A stretch of 64,000 nucleotides of DNA from Cytospora piceicola (lineage: Eukaryota > Ascomycota > Sordariomycetes > Diaporthales > Cytosporaceae). The notes under the pieces are model-generated. The model did no database searches. It saw only the letters and a program-made list of their open reading frames with translations, and was not told where the DNA came from. Where the stretch lies: positions 434,001-498,000 of the forward strand of contig JALQBC010000019.1 in NCBI GenBank assembly GCA_023375675.1, written 5' to 3'. Below are positions 24,201 to 36,112 of the stretch, piece by piece. The translations under genes and the position numbers were made by a program. Numbering within the stretch: position 1 is the first letter of the stretch; each line of letters begins with the position of its first letter.

Positions 24201-25024
24201 TCGAGGCCTGGAGCAGTGGCAGTGGTGGGGAGCAATAAGCTCCACGGCCCACGGTTGCTGGACGGACCACAGGACGATCGATCTTGGGTTCAGATGCTGG
24301 CACGATTGACGGTATGGACGTCTACCTCGGTAGGTGGAAACGGAGGGGGGGGGGGAGCCAGTCAGGTTCCATGTTGTGATATTTTCGGGTTATCTCTTTT
24401 TGTGCAGTAAAATTGCGTAGTGACGGATCACGAATCATTGGTAATCAAGTAAAGTAATCAACGTCAACGAGAACGATCAATTGAATATACCTACCTAGGC
24501 AGTCTGGCAGTCTGGCTGCTGGGTTATAATTGCCTACCTTAGGTATGTAGTCGGATGGGAGGGGACTGATGAGCTTTTGCCGCCTTGCCGCTCGCGATCG
24601 TAACTCTGCATGTATATACCCTAGGTAGGTAGGTAGGTATGTACACCACTGTGTACTCTCTTCTTCTCTTCTGTGTTGCGGGCCTCCTCGACATGCACTT
24701 TCCCAAAAGAGACCCCTTGTCAAGCTACCTAGGTAGCCCAAGCCGTTTTCAGTAGGGAGTTGTGTGCCAGGTGGAGTGCCAATTCCTCCCTGCCTGTTCC
24801 TGCCAGTTCCTGCCAGTCAGCCAGTGTGTGCGAGCTAATGCAATGCAGGAAAGAAAACGTCTTCCGGTGAGGCAGGCACCTGCTGTTCAGTCTGTCAGTG
24901 TCAGTCTGTTTTGCTTGCACCTCTCTGCACCTTCCTGCACCTCTACACCTCTCCTGCGCCTGCCATTCATCACTTACACAGTAGCCACTCTGCTACTGTA
25001 GCATTGGGCACCTTTGCACTTGCC

Positions 25025-25052
25025 GTGTGTGTGTGTGTGTGTGTGTGTGTGT
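25025..25052. repeat. (GT)n microsatellite
   Basis: Fourteen uninterrupted GT units. Confidence 0.95.
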
Positions 25053-26049
25053 CTTTTGGACCTAAGGTGGCTTGTGATTCTGACGTATTTCGGTGAGGGG
25101 GATTGGCTGGTACATACGTGACGGCGAATTGTCGTGCTGCGTTGCACTTGCCACTTTTTTCCCCCCTCGAACAGCCGGGACAAGCCACACACAGACACCT
25201 GTCTCAGGGGCTTCTGCCTTCTCCTGCTTCTCTACCATGGTAGTGTAAACCAAATCAACGGACTGCCCCTTCCACGGAGGCCGTCGAACAGGAACGGCCC
25301 GTTTTTGGCTGCCCAGGTGGTGCGATATTGTACTTTGTACATCCGTACACAGGGATCCGTGCGGTACCTGGAACACCCCATCTAGCTGGGACAGGTACAA
25401 CATGTCCCCCAGAGATCACTACCTAACCAGGTACCTAGGTATTTACTGCTTGCTATTAAGATTAGACGCCTGCCTACCTTACTCAAGTAGGTACTTGGAT
25501 AAGTAGGTATCCAAGGTACCTAGGTAACTAGGTATCTAAAGGGATCCGTTGGTCTAACGAGTCGAGTGACTCGAGTCCTTTATTTACTACATGCCTAGGT
25601 GTATAATTCAGTGTCGTGCCCTACTTATACACCAAATAACCGAACAACTAACTTCCTACATATATATACAGGAACATCTACCAGTCCACCTATCATCAGT
25701 CGTCAGACCACCGGTGCAGTCCAGATGTCCAGACCAATGGACATCACTGATCTATCCGATGCATTCCCATTGGATTCCGATTGCCCATGCACGGTGGGTC
25801 CATACGTGGAGTGCATGTGTGATTCTTATGTGAAGCCACCACTAATATCACAACAATACGCCGTACCTACATACATATACTGTACTACAGCGTACATATG
25901 CACATACATACATAGTGCTCGGCTCCACGGCGATCGGCTTCCCTTTCCTTGTCATCCCGGCTTCTGTCACACAGACAGACAGGCTTACCGCACAAGGGTG
26001 CAGGGCTGCAACCAGCAGAGGAACGACAGACCAGCATACCCAACTACCC

Positions 26050-26114
26050 ATGCCCTTGCCCTTGCCCTTGTCCTTGACCATGCCCTTGACCATGCCCTTG
26101 ACCATGCCCTTGCC
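26050..26114. repeat. 12-bp minisatellite (ATGCCCTTGACC)n
   Basis: Three good copies of ATGCCCTTGACC preceded by CCCTTG hexamers. The hexamer is the internal half-unit, so the array appears to have grown from CCCTTG. On the minus strand it reads as a Met-Val-Lys-Gly repeat, which I treat as chance. Confidence 0.9.
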
Positions 26115-27780
26115 TCCCCCGATATGGGCCCCTCGAACTCAATTGTGCTTTGCTGCAGCATATTCCACTCTATGGACTACAAGTACCCACACTCATCATC
26201 TTAACCGCATGGTCACTTAAGGTTGCAGTTTCCGTACGGATGTACATACTTACATTACAATACACCCTGGGGCACCTGGGGCTGGAGACGTCCGTGTGTT
26301 CGTGCCTCTCTCTTGGACTCTTTCCTTTTCACCTCCATCCTGACTGACACCGTTATACCACAGCTGGAGCAGGAATCTTTGTCGTACCCCCTTTCTTTCT
26401 TGGCCTCGCGATCGGATGACGGCAATCAAGAAGTACGGCATCGTCCTGACCGTTGGTCTCAACTGTCCGGATCGCCGCCGCTGAGGACAGCCCGCCCACG
26501 AACTCGAGCCCGATGTGTCTGTGCTCTGTGTCTCTGTGTCTCTGTATCTGTCTCTGTGTTACATGTCGCTGAACATCGATCACAAATCACAACTAATAAC
26601 TTCAACCTGACTTCGTTGGTTCTCCGTTCTTCTTCTTCTTCTTATGGGTCAGTATATCCCAAGCCTGCCGTTTCACCTTGTGCCTCCGTTATCCTGGTCG
26701 TATCAGCACAAAGCTTGCTGTGATGAATTGTTCTTCTCCCTCAAACCTACTCCCTAAAGCTCAGCAGACATAACCGCGACCCAATTCTACGCCCCAATGC
26801 TGATCTTTCTACTGCAGACGCTTGATCGTCATTTAATACGCTCTTGTACTTTTACCGTCGGCTGTACGGGTCTTTTCGATATCTGGTAGATTCGGCACTG
26901 ATTACCGTGTCATCGATGTAAACTACCAGACCATAATATCGACGAACTAGAAGCCTGTGGCCCTGTCCCGGCCACGACCAGGCTCGACCAAATCCGTGGC
27001 TCATTTGTTGGATTTTCAGGTCTTGCCCAAGATATACGAAATCTCCCAGCGGGTCAATTGTTGTGATACATCAAACGTTGCTGCCACGTCTTTGTCATTC
27101 CGCTGAGGATACTCCAGCCCTCAAGTCGCTTTCAAACTCCAGATTCCCTTCAACACCCTAAATTGCAGGTCAAAGCCTCAAACTCGCGACCGCTCGGGGT
27201 TTTCCAAGGTCAGCACTAATTCCCGATCAGTTTGGATGGCTGAATACATTGGCCTTAGAAGCAGGGGACTCAAGGGTCTCAAGGCGGCCCGAGCTGATTT
27301 TATTCACAGAAATTCGGATGCCGTTTTGGCATGCCAGATCGTTAAGAGACGCGACCCTTGTGAACCCTCTGCTCTGAATTATCCCAAATTGACTTTCTCG
27401 AACTCTTTGTGAAGGCTTCGATAGCCCATTCATATCTGTAATTAGGTGTGTTACCCTCGAGGGCATGTTCCCGTGCCCCTTCATCAACCTGGTTCGCTTC
27501 CAAATTACGAACACCTGATAGCCCCTCTCACTCACATAACCCTCGTAATTATACTGACCGGTTGAAGATATTCCAGGGTGGCATGTAAGAGCGGTTGAGT
27601 GCGGCGTCATTTCAACCAATATCTGCGTCACACTGTCCCAAGCAGAGGTGCCCCTTTTGGATACAGTAACTCTCATCCCACACTTGTGAGCAAAGGGCCC
27701 TAAATTTCAAACTTATAGCGGGCAGAATACCGATTCAGTCGATTGTCGACTTTGATCACACCTCAAGCTCCTATTCCAAC

Positions 27781-30700
27781 ATGGCTGCCTGGGAAACCGA
27801 AGACGAGATGACTGGGCCAGCCATGCCAGTCCTGACACCTACCAAGGACGGACGACGCCCACGGAGCTCTAGGACAGCCTCACGCGGCTCAAAGCGGTCG
27901 AGACGCTCAGTAACACCACCTGGAAAGATTTCGCCGTCACCGCCCCCAATGCCTGGTAGCGATAAGACGGACAAGAGCGACCGGATACTAAGAGACCTTG
28001 CCACGGATGAGAAGATCAGCATCCTCGACCCAAGACGATTCACGCCGACTCTGCACGCCAGCTTGGTCTCTGAGATCCTCACTCTCCGGAGAGACCAAGA
28101 GGAGAAACACAGGGTCATCGAGCGACTGGAATCTACGCTGCAATCGACAAGGGAAAATGAAGACGCGGTCCAGACGACACTAGCCACCACAGCAAAGGAG
28201 AACAGGTCTCTCAAGCGCCAATTGACCCTTCTGGAAGGTGGAACATCATCGGCGCTCAGTGAATTGGCTCGTGAGCGGGACGAAGCAGTTGACGCAGGTG
28301 CGGAAACCAAGAAGAGGCTGGAGGCAGCCCAGAAGAAGCTCAAGACCCAGGAAGAAGAATCGGAAAGAACAATTGGTCAATGGGGGAATGACAAAGATAA
28401 CTGGGAAGCTGAGCGACGAAGTATGGAGCGGAAGGTTCATGTTGCTGAGACGCGGCTAAAAACCATACTGGAAGAGGTGGCAGCATTCCATGCTGCTCAG
28501 AGGAATCCGTCTGCAGAGGATAGCGAGGGTGAGGATAAAGGCAGAGACAGTGATGCTGGCAGTATTCGATCCATGAGCATAAGGGACAGCTTGCGGTTCT
28601 CCCTTATAAACAAACCAATCGGCCACTCTCTGGCGGATGAACTGGACTTCGACGATGATTCAGATTGCACGGAAACCAACGGCCGAAACAGCGTCATATC
28701 GAATCGCAGGCATGTACGGAACGACAGCCGTGCCAGTATCATATCCAACAGCCACCGCCGTCATAACAGCAGTGACAGCCTCATCAGGCCGGGCAGTATT
28801 GTGCGTGGGAGATTCCAGACGCAGATGCAATTAGAGGGAAAACTAGCGCACGGTATCATCCAAGAGATCGAAGAACCAACGCCAGCTGCACCTTCGATAC
28901 AAAGAGTCAGCTATACAGACACAGGGGTACAGTACTCACCACCGCCGTCACCAAAGCTGGTGCCAAGTAAGCCCCCAACGCCACCTGAGCCAACTGGAGT
29001 TTCGGCGTTGAAAGCAAGATGGGAAAACCACCACGAGGTCGAGGCCACCGAGGCAAACCAGAGGAGGAAGCGCGTCAGTATGCCTGCTAGGCCGCTGTCC
29101 ATCCAAACACCGATTTCTCAAAACCTCATGGTTTCTGCTGCGGCACAGACCATGGATGCTCCATTGAGCCCCCCGAGGACGCCGAAGACTCCGTCTCGGG
29201 AGCAACATTCAGCACCGACATCCAAGCCAGAAGCCATGGTTTCTGTAGCCACTCAGACCGATTCACCCGAGCCACCGGCTTTGCCCCGGCCAGCCACACC
29301 TCCTGCTGCCCTCGCAGTTCCGAGCATTGCGATACACCCCCCAACAAATCGGCCCTCCTCCCCGAAGAAATCTCTCTTGCCACAACAATTCAAAGATTTT
29401 GGCTGTCAGGTTTCTATCGCAGAAGCTCCTATGAGCTCGGTCGGCGTGCAGACTGAGGAGATCCGGGTTGACCAGCGACTCGACAAGCTTCCGGCCCATC
29501 TGCATCCGTCCGCCATCACTTCGAGGCCGACGTCTCCATTGATTGGTACAGAGATTCCGACCGACCCTGATCGTCATTTCACTCCGGTCCCTGGCAATCT
29601 TCCGCCCCGCAACCCTAGGAGACTGACAAGCCAGAGGAGCGTGAGCGACATCGCATCGTCGCCTCGCTTCTCAAGGGATCTCGAGTCAAAGAACACGTCG
29701 CCAGTAACCAACGACGACAGGCCATTGTCGCAGAAGTCGGGAGCGCGGAGATCACACCGCATTAGCAGCCTGTTTGCTAGTTTTGACGCTGCTAGCTCAG
29801 GTGATGAGATGGACGACTTTGACGAGGCTGATATGAGCGATTCTGAGTATAGGACGGCCCTGACAGCACCTCGGCCAGTCAAATCCCCTGAACCCGGTCG
29901 AAACACACCGTCTCCTGTACCGACCACTTCGGAAGAGCTTATTTCGAAGATGGGCGTTGAAAGGGGGTCTATGCGTCCACTTGGCACCACTTCTGAATTA
30001 CTCGGTTCTAACAGGTTCTCGAAGGGCAGCGACGACGTCGTACCGACCCGCAGAGGTTCTAAGGGCCATCTTCGAGGATCAGGGGTAGGCGGAATGCGGA
30101 AGGCCGCCATGATACAGAATGGCATCGCGACTCATCAAGAAGATACGAAGGATCCGCCATTCCCGATTCCCACAAGGGCCAGTTCCCGGAAGCCTCCTCC
30201 TTTCAGTTCCAGCTTACCAAGTGATGGCAACCGAAGTCCCACGAGAACAGATTCGTGGAGGAATGGCCGAAATACTCATAACCGTACCAACAGCCTTCGT
30301 AAGAGCAGATCTGTAGCGGCCGTGCCGTACGGCAAGGGCAAGAGCAGGAGGAGGAACAGCAGGTCGCCACCGTACTCGCCCGAGGTCCCTGAGACCCCAA
30401 CCATTCCTCCGCTGCCACGTAATGGGCTCACCACTCCAATGAACGAGCGTGGTCGGGGCAGAGGTCATCGACACCAGCCGTCAACAAACACCGCGACGAC
30501 AGAGGCGACCGGCTTCCAGTCTAATGCCAGCTCACAGGCGGGTGGTACTGGTGTGGTGGATGCTATTGCCCAGACAATGGTTGGCGAGTGGATGTTCAAG
30601 TACGTCCGTCGGAGGAAGTCGTTTGGTATGGGGGCCGACAATGTCGCCAAAGATGACTCGAGCAACGACCGGCATAAGCGCTGGGTATGGCTGGCTCCTT

Positions 30701-31979
30701 ATGAACGGGCGATCCTTTGGAGTAGCAAGCAGCCTTCCAGCGGAAGTGCACTGCTCGGCAAGTCGGGCCGGAAATGTGAGTCGCCCACCAAGTCACCCTG
30801 TCCCGATTCTTGCTAACAGCAACAGCAGTGACCATCCAATCCGTCCTCGATGTGAAGGATGACAACCCTGCACCCAAGGGCGAGACCGCAGTCTTCAACC
30901 GCTCCATACTGATCCTGACGCCGCAGCGAGCTTTGAAGTTCACCGCGGTGAACGCAGAGAGGCATTACCTGTGGCTCACCTCACTGTCCTTCCTAGCCCA
31001 TTCTCAACAGCAGGTACCAGAATTACCGACACCAGTAGTTCATAAGGTACCTGATGTCGAGCCGCCTGAAAGCAAAGCCAAGACCCGACGACCGCGTATC
31101 CGCGACTCCATCCGCCTGGCCAAGGGCCACAATATTAATTACGCCAGAAAAAGCTCCCAATTCGCCCGAGCCGGAGGCGCTGAAGCTGGTCTAGTCATGT
31201 CCCAGCTTGCAAATGGAGACTACCACGCGGCTCCCATGCCCAACGTGCCGGATGTACCTACCAGCCTCATCCCAGGATACCGATCTCCAGTCCCACCAGC
31301 AGGCACCGAGAGCGTCGCCTCGGGCTACTCGAACCCGTCCAAGCACTCGAACACGAGCCACCAACGCGACTGGTCTCGCGACGCCGCGGAACCGCCATCT
31401 GTCCCTCGCTTCCAAGAGCGCGACCGGCCCCTGGCAGTCGGCGGCGTACACGGTCGCAAGCGGAGTAACACAGGCAGCCACGTTCCGCCCCCGCTATCGT
31501 TCCGCGGGTTCTCCGGCCCGGGCCAGTCGACCGGCACGGGTTCCTCGGACCTCTACTACAGCCCCTCCAACAACAGCAACAGCGTCGGCGAGGGCGGCCC
31601 CATGTCAGCGGGCCTGCTCAGCCAGGGGTGGGGCGGGACGAGCGTCGTGAGCGGGCGGACGAGCGAGGCCTCCAGCAGCACGGCCGGGGCGAACTTCTTC
31701 GACGCGATCGGGACGATGAGGATGGAGGCGTTCATCAGCCCGCTGGCGTTCAGCCGGAACGAGAGCGACATGAACTTCCCGGACCCGCTGGACGACGGCA
31801 GGTACTCGACCCGCCGCAGGAACAAGGAGATGCGGCGGAGGAGGAGCCGCAGCCGGCACAGGGGTGGGGAGAGGGACAGTTATTCCTCGCGGGGGACCGG
31901 CGGGCGGGATTATTACTCGGGGAGCCGGACGGCTGGCGAGGAGGAGTACTCGAGGGAGGATCCCTTCCGGGGGTTCTGA
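27781..31979 (+). CDS. apsA: ApsA/Num1-type cortical anchor protein with C-terminal PH domain
   Basis: Two exons, 27781-30775 and 30829-31979, joined across a 53-nt intron (GTGAGT, CTAAC, CAG, phase 1), encode 1381 residues. The N terminus ends in the conserved DEKISILDPRRFTPTLHASL segment (about 75-100), followed by a coiled coil (about 100-250). A long disordered Ser/Pro-rich middle follows, then a C-terminal PH domain (Mcp5/Num1 type, PF12814). The PH domain starts at TMVGEWMFKYVRR (about 930) and crosses the intron to LWLTSLSFLAHS (about 1060). The family sits at the plasma membrane, binds phosphoinositide through this domain and anchors dynein for nuclear migration and positioning. A. 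nidulans ApsA is needed for nuclei to enter sterigmata. The Num1 tandem repeats are not seen. The last 220 codons turn abruptly GC-rich. Four QT motifs lie at 381-560. The start matches the family's short N terminus (M-A-x-W-E-T-E-D). Confidence 0.92.
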
Positions 31980-33246
31980 GAGGCTCCTCTGAAGTCTTCC
32001 CAAGTCCGATCCACCCCCTCCTTGACCTGGACTTTAGGCCCTAGGGTGGGGGACCGCGGTTTCCGGATCCTGCATTCCCAGGGCGATGCGTCCTCGGCAT
32101 TTCCCCCTCCTTTTGATGATCTTATGCGTCGATCTTAATTTTTATTTTGTTTTATTCTGCTTCACATTCACTGGGTCATTGGAGATTTCAACGTGGTTTT
32201 GCGAATCTGCCAAGCGCGCAAGCGGGATACCCCAGACGTTTCTGCTGTGTTGAAAATCTGTTTTCTTTCTTGAAGGGCTTCCTGGGCTTTTTGGTTTTAT
32301 CAGGAATTCCCTATTCTCGTACGGCCTTGGACCCTGCGCCATTCCTCTATCGCGAGGCGGAGAATAGGGGCGGGTGAAGGGGAAAGGTAGGGTACTTAGG
32401 GTTTACGGCGATGATCGGAACTCATCGTCGACACGATGAACGGCCGTGGGGGGCTTTGGGGGTTTGGATTGTATGGGACTGCCAAGACGGGGACGCTGCA
32501 GAGCGGAGGAAGGTATCTGGGAAATGGCGGCACACGGCTGTTGAAGACATTAGTGGACTTGGAGGTTCACTCACACATATATTTCTTTTCGTCATCTTCC
32601 ACATATGCCACAGTCCCCCAGGAACGGGGCCGGCTGCATACACACACATATATGTTTGTGTGTCTCTCTTTTTTTCTAGTTGTATATTATTAGGGTCTCC
32701 TCCGCCCGCAAGAGGTAGCGGGTGTGAAATAGCTTCGAGCCTCGCTGTGATAGCTTCTGGCCGTTTGGAATCAAAGTCAATGGTTCTCTGCAATATTCAA
32801 GCATGCTATTTGGCCATGGTCAAAGGTGACTGAAGGTTGATTTGGAGACTCTTCCAGGTCCATGCGTGATATGTTGTTCTTGCTAGTCTAGCATTTGTGG
32901 TGGTTGGTGGAGGTGTCGTTGATGATGATATATAGCACTTGAGGTACTGTGTACACAGTATTATTGTGCCCCATCTTGTCGGGACCGAGGCCGGCTTGGC
33001 CTTCGGCGCGTCCCGCGCACTGCTCATTGTCCACTGCTGTCCCGCCAAATGAAACCCCCACTATGATTTTGCAGTTGAGAGCGACCTTGCAACTCTCAAC
33101 AGCTTGCAACACGAACGACTCTTCCCCACCACCTTCTCCTCCCTCGAGAACTGCCTACCCTTACCTCTCGAAATACCCTCCTTTGCTTCGAGAAAGCTCC
33201 ACAAACCACCCAACAGCCTCCTACATCAACAACAGCAGCAGCAACT
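31980..33246. other. Intergenic, apsA 3' flank and OTU gene promoter
   Basis: About 1.27 kb between tandem genes with no supported frame. T-rich sequence with TTTTATTTTGTTTTA near 32140 fits the 3' UTR of apsA. A short CA/TA run lies near 32640. The leader before 33247 is C/A-rich and ends in CAACAGCAGCAGCA. Confidence 0.6.
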
Positions 33247-34251
33247 ATGGACGCCGGCACGTCGGAATCCCTCGAGCAGATGCAGTCCAGGCACCGCAAG
33301 GAAGCCAAGGACCTGCAGGGGCGCGTGACCAACAAGAAGAAGAACGCGACCAAGAAGACGCGCAAGGGCGTCAACGACGAGTGCGCCGAGATGGAGAAGC
33401 AGATGAAAGACCGACACGCCGACGAGCTGCGGGGGCTCAACGGCGGCGGCGGCGACAACGAGGACGAGACGGCAGTACAGACCGACGACGCGGAGGAGGA
33501 CGGCGCCGGCGCCGGCGCGCTTGCGGACAGGATGAGGACGATGGGGGTCGGGGGGCTGGCGGCAAAACCGCCGCAGAAGCCGACTGGAGAGGAGGAGGAG
33601 GAGGAGGAGGAGGGAGGGGGTGGCAGCGGGGGAGGGGGAGGGGGCGCCGGCAAGAAGCGCAACCGCCAGAAGGAGCGGCTCGCGCGGCGGGCGGCGGAGC
33701 AGGAGACGGCGGCGGCGGCGGCAGAGCAGGAGGCGGCCGGCATGACGGACCACCGCGGGGCGGAGAAGAAGTACATGGAGGGGGAGTTTAGGAAGCACGG
33801 GCTGGTGGAGCGGGAGATCCGGCCGGACGGGCACTGCCTGTTCTCGGCGGTGGCGGACCAGCTGCGGCAGCGGTCGATACCGCTGGGCGGCGGGGGGGAG
33901 GGGTCGGGGGAGGACGGGGAGGAGGAGCCCGGGTACAGGACCGTGCGGAGGAGGGCGGCCGGGTACATCGGCGAGCACGGCGACGACTACGCCGGGTTCC
34001 TGGAGGAGGACGTCGAGAGCTACGTGAGGAAGATGAGGGACACGGCCGAGTGGGGCGGGCAGATCGAGCTGTTGGCCGTCGCGAACGTTTATGGCGTGGA
34101 GATCCACGTCGTGCAGGACGGGCAGACGGAGGTGATACGGCCGGCGGCGGAGGGGGAGGCGGAGGGCGAGGACAAGAGGATATGGCTTGCGTATTATCGC
34201 CATGGGTATGGGTTGGGGGAGCATTATAACAGCCTGAGGAAGAAGGCGTGA
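33247..34251 (+). CDS. OTU2: OTU-domain deubiquitinase, Otu2/OTUD6 type
   Basis: One uninterrupted frame of 334 residues. The N-terminal half is charged and helical, with a Lys-rich segment KKKNATKKTRKG near 30-40, a polyglutamate run (about 116-123) and a polyglycine run. The OTU domain occupies about 178-334. The catalytic residues are visible as D194, C197 (RPDGHCLF) and H326 (GLGEHYNSL). The order and the AEWGGQIEL and NVYGVEIHV segments match OTUD6B/Otu2. These are cysteine proteases that remove ubiquitin. In yeast and animals this subfamily acts on ribosomal 40S proteins during translation. The Glu and Gly homopolymers, encoded by GAG and GGN runs, are likely variable in length. It lies 1.27 kb after apsA in the same direction and converges with the peroxin gene (281 bases between stops). 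The first ATG gives a family-like start. Confidence 0.93.
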   Translation: MDAGTSESLEQMQSRHRKEAKDLQGRVTNKKKNATKKTRKGVNDECAEMEKQMKDRHADELRGLNGGGGDNEDETAVQTDDAEEDGAGAGALADRMRTMGVGGLAAKPPQKPTGEEEEEEEEGGGGSGGGGGGAGKKRNRQKERLARRAAEQETAAAAAEQEAAGMTDHRGAEKKYMEGEFRKHGLVEREIRPDGHCLFSAVADQLRQRSIPLGGGGEGSGEDGEEEPGYRTVRRRAAGYIGEHGDDYAGFLEEDVESYVRKMRDTAEWGGQIELLAVANVYGVEIHVVQDGQTEVIRPAAEGEAEGEDKRIWLAYYRHGYGLGEHYNSLRKKA

Positions 34252-34532
34252 GGGGTTGTCGGCAGCCTGTGGAAAGGCCCTGTGAAGTGAATACCTTCTG
34301 GCAGCGTGCTGTGTGTCTGGCCACCCGTTGGGATAGGCGGCAGAACTGAGGCAGTATATCGCCTTCGATCCAGAACCGCCAATGTGGCTGGCGCGAGGGC
34401 AACAAAGCTGGCAATGTAGCATTTGGTGCCGAAAACGCACCTTGGCATCAAGAAACTCGTAAATCATTGCTGTGCTAACGTGTTTGAGGTGTTGAGCCCC
34501 TCGCGGGATTCCGAGGCTAGGAGTGTCGCTGG

Positions 34533-36112
34533 CTACTCCGTCACGGTCGTGATCTTCCTCACGACTAGCCTTACCCACCTCCGCCTCCTCCACTCCCCTC
34601 TACGCCCCTCGCCCTCTTGGCCCTCCTCCCAGCTTACAATTTTCCTCCGTGAAGACACAGTACCCACAGCATTACCATCGGCGTCCTCCTCTCTTACGCC
34701 ACCCGCTCCCTCCATCTCGTCATACAGGTCATAAACCCACCTCTCTCCCTCCGTCTCGACCTCTACGCCCGTGATGATCCTCTCCTCCACCCACTCCCTG
34801 CTCCAGAGATCCAGAGACCACTTCTTCTCGCTCCACTCCCACCCCTCCGGCGCACGCACATCCTCAAAGAACCGCGCGCCTTGTGGCCGTTCCCCGGTGA
34901 TCCGGGCCTGCGACAAAGGGTCGTAGGGGGAGGGGCTGAAGACCCAGGGCTCCCACTCCCCGCTGGAGGAGTCGAGGTGCTGCAGCTCGAAGATCTCGAC
35001 CTCGCGGGTCTCGGGGGCGGAGTCGAGGATGATGTCCTCCGAGACGAAGGAGGAGAGCAGGGACTGGGCCCTCTCCCCCTGCTCCTCCCCCAAGTACGCC
35101 GCCCGCTGCTCCTGCAGGACCCTGGCGGCGACGGGGTGGCCGGACAGGACGGCGGCCCAGCCGGCGCACAGGGCGACGGCCTTCCAGGGCAGCAGGTGGG
35201 CGGCGATGGTCATGAAGAGGGTGAGGGCGAAGAGGCCGACGAAGAGGGCCGAGCTCAGGGCCTCGTCGCTGAAGTTGGTGAGGGGGACGAGGCCGGCGGC
35301 GACGCGGTCGTGGCCGCGCGAGAAGTCCTCCATGCTGTTCTGCAGGTCGCGCATGTTGCGGAAGAACTCGCGGCTGAGCTCCTTGACGGGCCGGACGGTG
35401 CCGGCGGGGGCCCGCGGGGGCCCGTGGGGGCTGTACCCGAGCTCGCGGGGCCCGGGGGGGTGCCTGGTCATGAAGGCGGGGACGAGGACGCCGGCGAGGA
35501 GGGCGGCGAGGGGGAGGGCGGCGAGGAGGTAGGGGTCGAGGCAGATGAGGGTGTAGACGGCGAGGAGGGAGAGGGTGTGGCTGGGGCGGCGCCAGGAGAG
35601 GAGCTTCATGGCGCGGGACTCGAACTGGAAGACGACGCCGATGCGGGCGTTGAACCGCCGGAAGTTGTTGGACATGGTGGGCAGGGAGAAGGGCGGGCGC
35701 GTCGACTCGTAGTCCGGGAGGGAGCCGGAGGGGGCGCCGGCGGGGGCGCCGGCGCCGCCTGCGACGTCTTGGGTGGCGCCGCTGCCGCTGGGGAGCTGTT
35801 CTGGGGTGGGCATCACGGAGGAGATAAGTCTGTGTGTGGGGGTTGCGACACATTGCGCTCTGGTTAGATGTGGATGTTGGGGGTCGGGGGTGGGAGGGGG
35901 GCCATGACGGGGGGTTCTTGGTGGTGAGGAACTGACTTCTCGAGGAGTTTGTCCTGCACGGTGGTAGACGCCGAGAATGCAGACAGACTGCGCCATCGAC
36001 CGGTCTTCCCCTTGGCCTTTTTGGACGACTGCTCGGGCGAGGAGACATTGTGTGCATCGGCGTCCTCGTCGGTCTGGATGGTGTTGAAGATGTCATTAGT
36101 GAGGTAGTCCAT
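34533..36112 (-). CDS. Pex24-family peroxisomal membrane protein (dysferlin-type domain)
   Basis: Two exons, 36112-35937 and 35829-34533, with a 107-nt intron (donor GTCAGT, acceptor CACAG, phase 2), give 490 residues. The join reads VQDKLLEK-LISSVMPTP, as in fungal Pex24/Pex28-29 proteins. Two hydrophobic segments lie near LSLLAVYTLICLDPYLLAALPLAALLAG-type and ALFVGLFALTLFMTIAA-type sequence. The C-terminal half contains the dysferlin-like signature: paired W residues in GEWEPWVFSP, GWEWSEKKWSLD and ERWVYDLYDE. The family (PF06398) sits in the peroxisome or ER membrane and controls peroxisome number, size and contact sites. Which paralogue (Pex23, 24, 28-32) it is cannot be settled here. Homology suggests translation starts at MDYLTNDIF (36112). 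The frame remains open to 36226 upstream. The TM part lies in a very GC-rich patch. Confidence 0.88.

Larger units (their letters stand above)
21226..27780. other. 6.5-kb region with no secure gene
   Basis: No frame shows a known domain. Minus-strand frames at 22266-22508, 23616-23897 (Asn-rich) and 27227-27676 have protein-like composition but no codon bias, partner exons or recognisable family, so I do not call them. The region holds a GT microsatellite at 25025, a 12-mer minisatellite at 26050 and a dense cluster of ACCTAGGTA-type motifs at 24480-25600. The last kilobase is the promoter and leader of ApsA. Confidence 0.5.

Noticed and set aside
27227..27676. 149-codon minus-strand ATG frame upstream of apsA
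   Set aside because: Protein-like composition, but third positions are unbiased, no family is recognised, and the place is the expected apsA promoter and leader.
33226..34593. 455-codon minus-strand frame opposite the OTU gene
   Set aside because: Antisense shadow of a GC-rich CDS whose plus strand has the OTU catalytic residues.
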